Positions 1 to 6,403 of a DNA stretch of 6,535 nucleotides are shown here, piece after piece. The stretch is from NCBI GenBank assembly GCA_013336205.1, contig JAAXUD010000171.1:1-6535 (forward strand), written 5' to 3'. Source of the stretch: Lentimicrobium sp. (lineage in GTDB: Bacteria > Bacteroidota > Bacteroidia > Bacteroidales > Lentimicrobiaceae). The stretch's first letter is position 1, and every line of letters begins with the position of its first letter. A model generated the notes under the pieces. The model had not been told where the DNA came from. It searched no databases and saw only the letters and a list, made by a program, of their open reading frames with translations. Position numbers and translations under genes: made by a program.

Positions 1-23
1 TTGGATGTTCAATATAGCTGGCA

Positions 24-1481
24 ATGAAAAACACAATAGGCATTCTACTCCTGCTGTTAACCACACTGATTTCATCGCATGCCCAAACCACAGCCCGGCA
101 TATTAACAGGTCTGACGCACTTACAGTCGCAGGAAATTATCTAAACTTAAGGCATCCGGAACAAAGTCCCGGGACTACAGAAGCTTTAAAATCAGGTGCT
201 GATACCCTGGCCTGGCTGATTCACTGTCTGCCTCAGGGTTTTGTACTGGTATCAGATAAAACTTATCATTCACCGCTAATTGCCTGGTCGGATGAAAGCA
301 ATTTTGGCGAGGGTGAAGCCTGGGAAAGTTTCCTTCCTATATTGAAGAAAGATCTCAAATTAAGAAATCAGTTCTATTTACAGAATGAAGAAGAATTAGC
401 TTCTAACCTTGATGAGTGGGCCTATTGGATGAATCCGGTTAAACAAACCCGTCTGTTTGAGCAATGGCCTCCCGAAGGATGGTCTTCAACCGGTGGCTGG
501 TTGTTTACAAAATGGACTCAGAGCGCCCCTTATAATGCGCTTTGCCCCATCGACGGGCAAACCCAGATACGCAGCGTTGCCGGATGCCCTGCTACAGCTA
601 TGGCGCAGATTGTAAATTTTCATCACCAACTGAATGAAACCTACTTTTCTGATGCGGATGATTATTATCACAATTTTGGAACAGGAAATACTTACTGGAT
701 TGACAATGACTGGGAGAGCAGGGGATTTCCGTCATGGGATCAACTGAATGTTTACCTTGATACCCTGGAAGCTCATTATGAATCGGGCATCACGCTGACC
801 AATTCAGACAAGGCGGCATTAACCTTCGCATGCGGTGTGGCAGCGAAACAGGTATACAGCTCTTCGGGTTCAGGAACTTTTGGTGTTGATCAGGCTTTCG
901 ATGCATATATTAGGTTCGGGTATTCCGAAGCCCGTTTGGATGGCCCTTCAAACCCTGACCTGAACACTCAACTTGCCCAAAACATAATGCTTGCCCTCCC
1001 TGCACACCTTGCATTGGTAAATCCCGAATGGACTGTTGGCCATAATGTGGTGGTGGATGGGTACAATACCGATGAATTGTATCACTTTAACTTTGGATGG
1101 GGTGGCTCGGCAAATGGCTGGTACACAATGCCGCCGGAAGACATTCCGTATGATCTGACCGTAATTGAAGGAATTGTGCTTGATATCAACCTAAGCAATC
1201 CGCCTGTTGAGATAGATGACTTAATTACTACCCGGAACAAACAGGTGATGATTTTTTACAACAGAACAGGCAACCTGCAAATCAACTATCCCGATAAAGC
1301 AAACAAGGCGCTGCTTACAATCTTCGACAATGCAGGCAGATACGTAATGCAGACCAACCTGAATATGAGTAGCCAGGCCGGAACTATCAGCGTATCGCTT
1401 TTGCAATTGCCTGCCGGGATTTACATTGCGAAGCTTGAAACAGAGAAGGGAGTTACAGGCAGCTGTAAATTTATCCGATAA
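24..1481 (+). CDS. Secreted C10-family (streptopain-like) cysteine protease with C-terminal sorting domain
   Basis: Predicted exported papain-fold cysteine protease of peptidase family C10 (SpeB/streptopain, interpain, periodontain), 485 aa. Residues 1-20 form a signal peptide (hydrophobic run ILLLLLTTLIS, cleavage after SHA-20), leaving Gln21 as new N-terminus, common in Bacteroidota exported proteins. Residues about 21-150 correspond to the inhibitory propeptide. The catalytic domain spans about 150-390: oxyanion-hole Gln166 in WTQSAPYN, nucleophile Cys188 in AGCPATAMAQ, catalytic His340 in VGHNVVVDGY, and the family FGWGG motif with Trp359 followed by GWY. Residues about 403-485 resemble a T9SS type A sorting domain (GNLQI, IFDNAGR, LPAGIYIAKL, terminal KFIR), although the usual YPNP opening is replaced by FYNR. 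From this I infer export to the cell surface or medium. An in-frame TAG at 15-17 leaves ATG 24 as the natural start; no Shine-Dalgarno is visible. The physiological substrate is unknown, and nothing links it to the carA/carB genes downstream. Confidence 0.93.
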   Translation: MKNTIGILLLLLTTLISSHAQTTARHINRSDALTVAGNYLNLRHPEQSPGTTEALKSGADTLAWLIHCLPQGFVLVSDKTYHSPLIAWSDESNFGEGEAWESFLPILKKDLKLRNQFYLQNEEELASNLDEWAYWMNPVKQTRLFEQWPPEGWSSTGGWLFTKWTQSAPYNALCPIDGQTQIRSVAGCPATAMAQIVNFHHQLNETYFSDADDYYHNFGTGNTYWIDNDWESRGFPSWDQLNVYLDTLEAHYESGITLTNSDKAALTFACGVAAKQVYSSSGSGTFGVDQAFDAYIRFGYSEARLDGPSNPDLNTQLAQNIMLALPAHLALVNPEWTVGHNVVVDGYNTDELYHFNFGWGGSANGWYTMPPEDIPYDLTVIEGIVLDINLSNPPVEIDDLITTRNKQVMIFYNRTGNLQINYPDKANKALLTIFDNAGRYVMQTNLNMSSQAGTISVSLLQLPAGIYIAKLETEKGVTGSCKFIR

Positions 1482-1501
1482 GCATTAATATTCAATGCTT
1501 T
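1480..1501 (+). terminator. Weak terminator-like hairpin at the protease stop codon
   Basis: Perfect 7-bp inverted repeat AAGCATT (1480-1486) / AATGCTT (1494-1500) with a 7-nt loop, overlapping the last bases of the protease stop codon. The stem is AT-rich and only three T residues follow directly, so this is a poor intrinsic terminator by the usual model. Its position right at the gene end is the main argument for it. Confidence 0.35.
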
Positions 1502-1601
1502 ACAATAGTATCAATCCTTTTTAATCAGCTTTCCATTTTTTATTAACAAAAAAGGTTCATAACCTGTTTGTTTGAACAGTCGGAGAAAAGTCACAATGAT
1601 G

Positions 1602-1609
1602 TACTTTTG
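1602..1609 (+). promoter_or_regulatory. Candidate Bacteroidetes -7 promoter box for carA
   Basis: TACTTTTG matches the Bacteroidetes primary-sigma -7 consensus TAnnTTTG at every fixed position and is followed by TAAA, a common context. The expected -33 TTTG is not at the usual distance: copies lie at 1567-1570 and 1571-1574, about 27 nt or more upstream of the box, instead of about 19-23. If used, transcription would start near 1615 and give carA a leader of roughly 150 nt. Confidence 0.45.
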
Positions 1610-1660
1610 TAAATCCTCTGTTCATTTACTTCCGGATAAAAAAGCAATATTTTTCCTTTA

Positions 1661-1685
1661 GGGCTATTAATCAGTATAATGGCCT
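1661..1685 (+). other. Predicted RNA hairpin 1 in the carA leader
   Basis: Arms GGCTATTA (1662-1669) and TAATGGCC (1677-1684) can form an 8-bp stem with one U-G pair and a 7-nt loop AUCAGUA; G1661 and U1685 could add a ninth, wobble pair. It lies downstream of the candidate promoter box, so it would be transcribed. No poly-U follows, so it is not an intrinsic terminator. A regulatory role is only a guess. Confidence 0.35.
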
Positions 1686-1696
1686 GTAAAGTCTTG

Positions 1697-1718
1697 TCTG
1701 CCTGTTAGTAACGGCAGA
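1697..1718 (+). other. Predicted RNA hairpin 2 in the carA leader
   Basis: TCTGCC (1697-1702) and GGCAGA (1713-1718) are complementary, and inside them GTTA (1704-1707) mirrors TAAC (1709-1712), leaving T1703 bulged. The result is a compact hairpin 12 nt after hairpin 1 and 45 nt before the carA start. There is no U-tract after it, and I could not match it to a known PyrR-binding or other riboswitch consensus. Confidence 0.35.
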
Positions 1719-1763
1719 ATGATTAATGAAATTGAGCCTTACTAACCAATCCGAACCCTTGGC

Positions 1764-2864
1764 ATGATATCACAAAAAAAAGCCAGACTGATCCTTGAAG
1801 ATGGCACTACATTTACCGGAAGTTCCTTTGGTTTTGAACGATCTGTTTCAGGGGAGGTGGTTTTTAATACCGCTATGACCGGTTACCCGGAAAGCCTGAC
1901 CGACCCTTCCTATGCCGGACAATTACTGGTAGCTACCTATCCATTGATCGGGAATTACGGAGTACCTGACGATACCATAATTGATGGCTTGCCCGGTCAT
2001 TTTGAATCGGACAGGGTTCAGGTTACCGCATTGATTGTTTCTGAGTATTCTGAAAAATACAGCCATTGGAATGCAAAGCACAGTCTTGGCGATTGGCTAA
2101 AAATGCACCGGGTACCGGGCTTATCCGGCATTGACACCCGGGCTCTTACAAAAATTATCCGCGAAAAAGGCTCCATAGCCGGAAAGATTGTTTTTGACAA
2201 CGACGATCCTGGCTTTTGTGACCCGAACCTGGAAAACCTGGTGGCAGGTGTCAGCACTGATAAAGTAATCACCTATGGCGCTGGCGATACCCGCATTTTG
2301 CTGGTTGATTGCGGGGTAAAGTACAATATTATCCGTCATTTTGTCAACCGGGGCAACACCGTAATCAGGGTGCCATGGGATTACGATTATTCAAAAGAAA
2401 AGTATGACGGACTTTTTATTTCCAATGGCCCGGGCGATCCTAAAAAGTGTGAAGCAACCATTGGTCATTTAAGTCTTTCGCTCAAACAGGACATTCCCAT
2501 TTTTGGCATCTGCCTGGGGAATCAGCTGCTCGCACTGGCATCCGGCGCCGATACCTATAAACTGAAGTATGGCCACCGGAGCCACAATCAGCCTGTTTTG
2601 CAGGTAGGAACCAATAAAGCTTTGATAACTTCACAAAACCATGGTTTCGCCATTGAAAACCGATCACTGCCGCAGGATTGGGAACCCTGGTTCGTCAATC
2701 TGAACGATGGCACTAACGAAGGCATCCGGCACAAAAATAAAGCTGTTTTTTCGGTACAGTTTCATCCAGAAGCATCCAGCGGACCGACTGACAGTGAGTA
2801 TTTGTTTGATGAGTTTTTAGCGAAGGTTGAGGAAGTGAGAGGGACTAAGAGACTAAGAGACTAA
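1764..2864 (+). CDS. carA: Carbamoyl-phosphate synthetase small (glutamine amidotransferase) subunit
   Basis: Hydrolyses glutamine and passes the ammonia through an internal tunnel to CarB for carbamoyl phosphate synthesis, feeding pyrimidine and arginine pathways in the cytoplasm. At 366 aa it is the usual length. The N-terminal CPSase small-chain domain (about 5-140) has the conserved TGYPESLTDPSYAGQ and GLSGIDTRALTKIIREKG segments. The C-terminal class I glutamine amidotransferase domain (about 175-355) has nucleophile Cys250 in FGICLGNQLLALASGA and the rest of the triad, His334 and Glu336, in VQFHPEASSGPTD; ISNGPGDP (219-226) is the family glycine motif. LGNQ replaces the LGHQ of E. coli. 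An in-frame TAA at 1743-1745 with no other start codon after it fixes ATG 1764; there is no Shine-Dalgarno. The last residues, about GTKRLRD, are encoded by an 8-bp tandem repeat that also provides the stop. carB follows 188 bp downstream. Confidence 0.98.
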   Translation: MISQKKARLILEDGTTFTGSSFGFERSVSGEVVFNTAMTGYPESLTDPSYAGQLLVATYPLIGNYGVPDDTIIDGLPGHFESDRVQVTALIVSEYSEKYSHWNAKHSLGDWLKMHRVPGLSGIDTRALTKIIREKGSIAGKIVFDNDDPGFCDPNLENLVAGVSTDKVITYGAGDTRILLVDCGVKYNIIRHFVNRGNTVIRVPWDYDYSKEKYDGLFISNGPGDPKKCEATIGHLSLSLKQDIPIFGICLGNQLLALASGADTYKLKYGHRSHNQPVLQVGTNKALITSQNHGFAIENRSLPQDWEPWFVNLNDGTNEGIRHKNKAVFSVQFHPEASSGPTDSEYLFDEFLAKVEEVRGTKRLRD

Positions 2865-2870
2865 GAGACG
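2841..2870 (+). repeat. 8-bp tandem repeat (GAGACTAA) crossing the carA stop codon
   Basis: Unit GAGACTAA: 2841-2848 (first unit GGGACTAA), 2849-2856 and 2857-2864 perfect, then a partial unit GAGACG at 2865-2870. The carA TAA is the end of the third unit. As 8 is not a multiple of 3 and each unit contains TAA, three units place a stop in every reading frame, so slippage would alter only the last few CarA residues. Confidence 0.85.
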
Positions 2871-2882
2871 AGAAGTGAGTAA

Positions 2883-2901
2883 AGATGCAATGCTTGCGTC
2901 T
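2883..2901. repeat. Short palindromic hairpin repeat, copy 1 (after carA)
   Basis: AGATGCAA (2883-2890) and TTGCGTCT (2894-2901) flank a TGC loop; the one imperfection, T2886 opposite G2898, is a wobble pair in RNA. The 16-nt core GCAATGCTTGCGTCTC (2887-2902) recurs exactly at 6440-6455 after carB, and the flank TGG..TCC is shared with single-base differences. A competing pairing exists between GAGACG (2865-2870) and CGTCTC (2897-2902). It looks like a dispersed intergenic REP-like repeat; there is no U-tract. Confidence 0.75.
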
Positions 2902-2969
2902 CCTGGCTCCGAAAAGTAAAGAAAATGAGTTCTGATAAAACACAGCATGTAAATGATATCCAACCAGAT

Positions 2970-2989
2970 AAATAACGTACACGTTATTT
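2970..2989. promoter_or_regulatory. Perfect 9+2+9 palindrome upstream of carB, candidate operator
   Basis: AAATAACGT (2970-2978), spacer AC, ACGTTATTT (2981-2989): a perfect inverted repeat centred about 73 bp before the carB start. Its right end shares TTT with a TTTG that could be the -33 element of a carB promoter, so a bound dimer would block it. No regulator can be named from the sequence. As RNA it could fold, but no U-tract follows, arguing against a terminator. Confidence 0.5.
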
Positions 2990-3020
2990 GAAAAAACTGC
3001 AAACCACAACCGTAAATTCC
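2987..3020 (+). promoter_or_regulatory. Candidate carB promoter (Bacteroidetes type)
   Basis: TTTG at 2987-2990 fits the -33 element. After 22 nt comes TAAATTCC (3013-3020), which matches TAnnTTTG at four of its six fixed positions. Transcription would begin near 3026, leaving a short A-rich leader typical of Bacteroidota genes without Shine-Dalgarno. If real, carB would be expressed partly independently of carA. The -7 box is imperfect. Confidence 0.35.
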
Positions 3021-3052
3021 CCGGTTTTTATAATAAACGGAAAAATCAAAGA

Positions 3053-6000
3053 ATGAAAAAAATACTGATCCTTGGTTCTGGCGCTCTTAAAATTGGTGAA
3101 GCCGGTGAATTTGACTACAGTGGTTCACAGGCGCTAAAGGCTTTGCGTGAAGAAGGCATTTACACAATTTTGATCAACCCGAACATAGCCACAGTTCAAA
3201 CATCCGAAGGTGTAGCGGACCAGATTTACTTTCTGCCTGTCACTCCGTTTTTCGCTGAAAAGGTCATTCAAAAGGAGCGTCCGGAAGGAATTCTGTTATC
3301 ATTCGGGGGGCAGACTGCGCTGAATTGCGGGATAGAACTCTTCAAAAACGGAATCCTTGAAAAGTATGGAGTTGAAGTACTTGGAACACCTGTTCAGGCG
3401 ATCATCAACACAGAAGACCGTGAAATTTTCGCCGACAACCTGCGCAGCATCAATGTTAAAACCCCGCAAAGCATTGCCGTCACCAGCATAGAAGATGCTT
3501 TAAAAGCAGCCGGGAAACTCGGGTTCCCCATTATCGTCAGAGCAGCATACACCCTTGGCGGACAGGGCTCCGGATTCTGCAATAACCTGGACGAATTAAA
3601 GATGCTGGCAGATAAAGCGTTTTCCTATTCAAATCAGATACTGGTTGAAGAATCGTTAAAAGGCTGGAAAGAAGTGGAATATGAAGTTGTGCGCGACCGT
3701 TACGACAACTGCATCACCGTATGCAATATGGAGAATTTTGACCCACTGGGAATCCATACAGGTGAAAGTATCGTGGTTGCGCCATCTCAAACGCTTACAA
3801 ACAGAGAATACCATCAGCTGCGCAGCCTGGCAATAAAAATTGTTCGTTCAGTCGGTATTGTCGGGGAATGTAATGTCCAATATGCCCTTGATCCAAACAG
3901 CGAGGATTACCGGGTAATAGAAGTAAATGCACGTTTGTCAAGATCATCGGCGCTGGCATCCAAAGCCACCGGTTATCCGTTGGCATTCGTTGCAGCTAAG
4001 CTTGCCCTCGGATACGGACTTCATGAATTAAAGAATGCGGTAACCAAAACAACCACCGCTTTTTTCGAACCTGCGCTTGATTATGTAGTAGTGAAAATTC
4101 CCCGCTGGGATCTCAATAAATTTATCGGGGTTTCGAAAGAGATAGGCAGCAGCATGAAGAGTGTGGGTGAAATTATGGCCATCGGACGCACATTTGAGGA
4201 GGCCATTCAGAAGGGCCTGCGGATGGTTGGGCAGGGCACCCATGGTTTTACCGGAAATACCGACCTTGAATTCCCCGATATCGAAAAAGCGCTCTCTGAA
4301 CCGACCGATATGCGCATTTATTCAATAGAAACAGCTTTTGACGCCGGATATACAGTTGATCAGGTGCACGAACTTACCCGCATCGACCTATGGTTTCTGG
4401 TTAAGCTTAAATCGATCCACGACCTTAGTATACAACTGAAGAAATACAACCGTCTTGAAGATATCACGCCCGAAATACTGCTGCTGGCGAAACAAAAAGG
4501 ATTTTCCGATTTTCAGCTTGCCAGGTTCATTCTTAAAAATACCGGCAATCTGCGTGAAGATCTGCTTAAAGTCAGGGCTTTTCGCAAATCCTTGGGGATC
4601 GTCCCTTACATTAAACAAATTGACACCCTGGCTGCAGAGTATCCGGCACAAACCAATTATCTGTACCTCACCTATTCAGGCAGTACCCACGATATTGAGC
4701 CCGAAAAAGACGGTAATTCAGTAATTGTGCTGGGCTCAGGCGCCTATCGCATCGGTAGTTCCGTAGAATTTGACTGGTGTTCGGTAAATGCCCTGGCCAC
4801 AGCCCGCAAAGAAGGCTACCGCGGCGTGATGATTAATTACAATCCCGAAACGGTAAGTACCGACTACGACACCTGTGACCGGCTGTATTTTGATGAGTTG
4901 TCGTTTGAGCGAACCATGGATATTATAGAACTGGAGCAGCCGAAAGGTGTTATTGTAAGCACAGGCGGCCAGATCGCCAACAACCTGGCGATGCGGCTTT
5001 TCAGACAAAATGTTCCGATTCTGGGAACATCGCCCGAAAATATCGATATGGCTGAAAACCGGCATAAGTTCTCCTCATTGCTTGATGAATTGAAGATTGA
5101 TCAGCCACGCTGGCGTGAACTTACTGAAATTGAACAGATCTACCGGTTTGCCGATGAAGTCGGGTTTCCGGTGCTGATCAGGCCGTCATATGTACTTTCA
5201 GGCGCTGCTATGAATGTGGTAAGTAACCGGCAGGAACTGGATTACTTTCTGGCACTGGCTACGAAGGTTTCGCAGGAATACCCGGTGGTTGTTTCGGAAT
5301 TTATACAGAATGCCAAGGAAATTGAAATTGATGCCGTTGCCGATCATGGCGAAATCATCGCTTATGCCATTTCCGAGCACATCGAGTTTGCCGGAGTGCA
5401 TTCCGGAGATGCGACCATTGTGTTCCCGGCCCAGAAAATGTATTTTGAAACTGCCCGCCGCATCAAACGTATCTCACGCGATATTGCCCGGGCATTGCAG
5501 ATTTCAGGACCTTTTAATATGCAACTGCTTGCCCGCGACAATGAAATCAAGGTGATTGAGTGTAACCTGAGGGCGTCACGCAGTTTCCCCTTCGTTTCAA
5601 AAGTGCTGAAAATCAACCTGATTGAACTTGCTACCCAGGTTATGCTTGGTTTAAAAGTTGAAAAACCGGGCAAATCGGCCTTTGATCTTGATTATGTAGG
5701 TATAAAGGCATCACAATTCTCATTTGCACGCCTTCAGGCCGCCGACCCTGTGCTTGGTGTTGAAATGGCCAGTACCGGCGAGGTTGGCTGTATCGGGGAA
5801 AACTATTACGAAGCATTGCTCACTGCCATGCTTTCTGTGGGTTACCGGATACCAGAGAAAAACATCCTGCTTTCAACCGGAGATGCACGTTCAAAGATAG
5901 AATTATTGCAAAGTGCAAGAATGCTCATCGAACGGGGCTACAATCTTTTTGCAACACCCGGCTCTGCGAAATTTTTAAACGACAATGGTATTCCGGCTAC

Positions 6001-6256
6001 TACCCTATTCTGGCCCGACGATGATGCCCAGCCCAATACCCTTGAATACCTGCGAAGCCGCAAAATTGACCTGGTGATCAATATCCCGAAGAACCTGTCA
6101 AAATCGGAATTAAACAACGACTACCAGATCAGACGCTCAGCTGTCGACTTTAATATTCCGCTGATTACCAATGCCCGGTTGGCAAGTGCCTTTATTTATG
6201 CCATCTGCAGGTTGAAGCCTGAGGACATTGAAATCAAAAGCTGGGGAGAGTATTAG
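3053..6256 (+). CDS. carB: Carbamoyl-phosphate synthetase large subunit
   Basis: Makes carbamoyl phosphate from bicarbonate, two ATP and ammonia delivered by CarA. At 1067 aa it matches the family length (E. coli 1073). The two homologous synthetase halves are visible. The first has LGSGALKIGEAGEFDYSGSQA (7-27), GGQTALN (85-91) and an ATP-grasp domain (about 122-330) with Glu290 and Asn292 in VIEVNARLSRSS as metal ligands. An oligomerisation region lies at about 415-545. The second half has LGSGAYRIGSSVEFDW (560-575), NPETVSTDYD (597-606), GGQIANNLA (638-646) and an ATP-grasp domain (about 668-870) with Glu836 and Asn838 in VIECNLRASRS. A methylglyoxal-synthase-like allosteric domain ends the protein (about 935-1067). 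Many motifs are of the eukaryotic CAD/CPS1 type, as in Bacteroidetes homologues I recall. ATG 3053 is the only ATG, GTG or TTG after the in-frame stop at 2969-2971; the upstream sequence is A-rich without Shine-Dalgarno. There is no frameshift or truncation. Ala642 replaces the Pro usual in GGQIPNNLA. Confidence 0.98.
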   Translation: MKKILILGSGALKIGEAGEFDYSGSQALKALREEGIYTILINPNIATVQTSEGVADQIYFLPVTPFFAEKVIQKERPEGILLSFGGQTALNCGIELFKNGILEKYGVEVLGTPVQAIINTEDREIFADNLRSINVKTPQSIAVTSIEDALKAAGKLGFPIIVRAAYTLGGQGSGFCNNLDELKMLADKAFSYSNQILVEESLKGWKEVEYEVVRDRYDNCITVCNMENFDPLGIHTGESIVVAPSQTLTNREYHQLRSLAIKIVRSVGIVGECNVQYALDPNSEDYRVIEVNARLSRSSALASKATGYPLAFVAAKLALGYGLHELKNAVTKTTTAFFEPALDYVVVKIPRWDLNKFIGVSKEIGSSMKSVGEIMAIGRTFEEAIQKGLRMVGQGTHGFTGNTDLEFPDIEKALSEPTDMRIYSIETAFDAGYTVDQVHELTRIDLWFLVKLKSIHDLSIQLKKYNRLEDITPEILLLAKQKGFSDFQLARFILKNTGNLREDLLKVRAFRKSLGIVPYIKQIDTLAAEYPAQTNYLYLTYSGSTHDIEPEKDGNSVIVLGSGAYRIGSSVEFDWCSVNALATARKEGYRGVMINYNPETVSTDYDTCDRLYFDELSFERTMDIIELEQPKGVIVSTGGQIANNLAMRLFRQNVPILGTSPENIDMAENRHKFSSLLDELKIDQPRWRELTEIEQIYRFADEVGFPVLIRPSYVLSGAAMNVVSNRQELDYFLALATKVSQEYPVVVSEFIQNAKEIEIDAVADHGEIIAYAISEHIEFAGVHSGDATIVFPAQKMYFETARRIKRISRDIARALQISGPFNMQLLARDNEIKVIECNLRASRSFPFVSKVLKINLIELATQVMLGLKVEKPGKSAFDLDYVGIKASQFSFARLQAADPVLGVEMASTGEVGCIGENYYEALLTAMLSVGYRIPEKNILLSTGDARSKIELLQSARMLIERGYNLFATPGSAKFLNDNGIPATTLFWPDDDAQPNTLEYLRSRKIDLVINIPKNLSKSELNNDYQIRRSAVDFNIPLITNARLASAFIYAICRLKPEDIEIKSWGEY

Positions 6257-6260
6257 AGGA

Positions 6261-6309
6261 AGTTAAAAGTTAAAAGTAAAAAGTCTAAAGTAAAAAGTAA
6301 AAAGTAAAA
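6261..6309. repeat. 7-bp tandem repeat (AGTAAAA), seven units after carB
   Basis: Seven units in exact 7-bp register, starting 4 nt after the carB stop: two AGTTAAA, one AGTAAAA, one AGTCTAA, then three AGTAAAA. The three downstream units are identical and the upstream ones have drifted. A looser, decayed run of similar AGTAA-like words follows at about 6376-6400. The strand shown is purine-rich. No function is evident. Confidence 0.85.
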
Positions 6310-6321
6310 CTCAAAGCGATG

Positions 6322-6375
6322 AGCTGAGCCTGTCTGCCTGGTTGCCCGGGCAATCAGGCAGGCGCAGTCGAAGCT
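6322..6375. repeat. Long inverted repeat, REP/MITE-like element
   Basis: Core arms CTGCCTGGTTGCCC (6334-6347) and GGGCAATCAGGCAG (6348-6361) abut directly and differ at one position, which is a G-U pair in RNA. Three more pairs can be added outward (6331-6333 with 6362-6364, two of them wobble). AGCT occurs at both outer ends (6322-6325 and 6372-6375), and the right end carries GTCGAAG (6367-6373), a word frequent in intergenic repeats of Bacteroidota. No transposase is present; this looks like a small non-autonomous element. Confidence 0.65.
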
Positions 6376-6403
6376 TAGAAAGTAAAGAGTAAGAAATAAG
6401 AAC

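Noticed and set aside
24..1481. Protease as part of a carAB operon or as a novel defence system
   Set aside because: A 282-bp gap with its own promoter box and terminator-like hairpin separates it from carA, and it has standard C10 peptidase architecture with no partner genes visible.
1516..1555. CCTTTTT / AAAAAGG inverted repeat as a terminator
   Set aside because: Loop of about 25 nt, stem almost entirely A-T, and no T-run after the 3' arm; low-complexity AT sequence explains it.
1675..1680. TATAAT as an E. coli-type -10 box
   Set aside because: No -35 partner is present at the right distance, the Bacteroidota primary sigma uses a different consensus, and the bases belong to the arm of hairpin 1.
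1679..1708. Nine-codon ORF (MACKVLSAC) in the carA leader as a leader peptide
   Set aside because: No ribosome-binding context, no run of regulatory codons such as Arg, and it overlaps both hairpins by chance-level composition.
2841..2870. CRISPR-like or phase-variation switch at the end of carA
   Set aside because: Units are 8 bp without spacers, so not CRISPR; frame changes would alter only the last residues because TAA occurs in every frame, so no on/off switch is expected.
4736..5065. Minus-strand open frame of 109 codons inside carB, and others at 5362-5673 and 4388-4651
   Set aside because: All lie antisense within the highly conserved carB reading frame and encode no family motif; they are shadows of carB.
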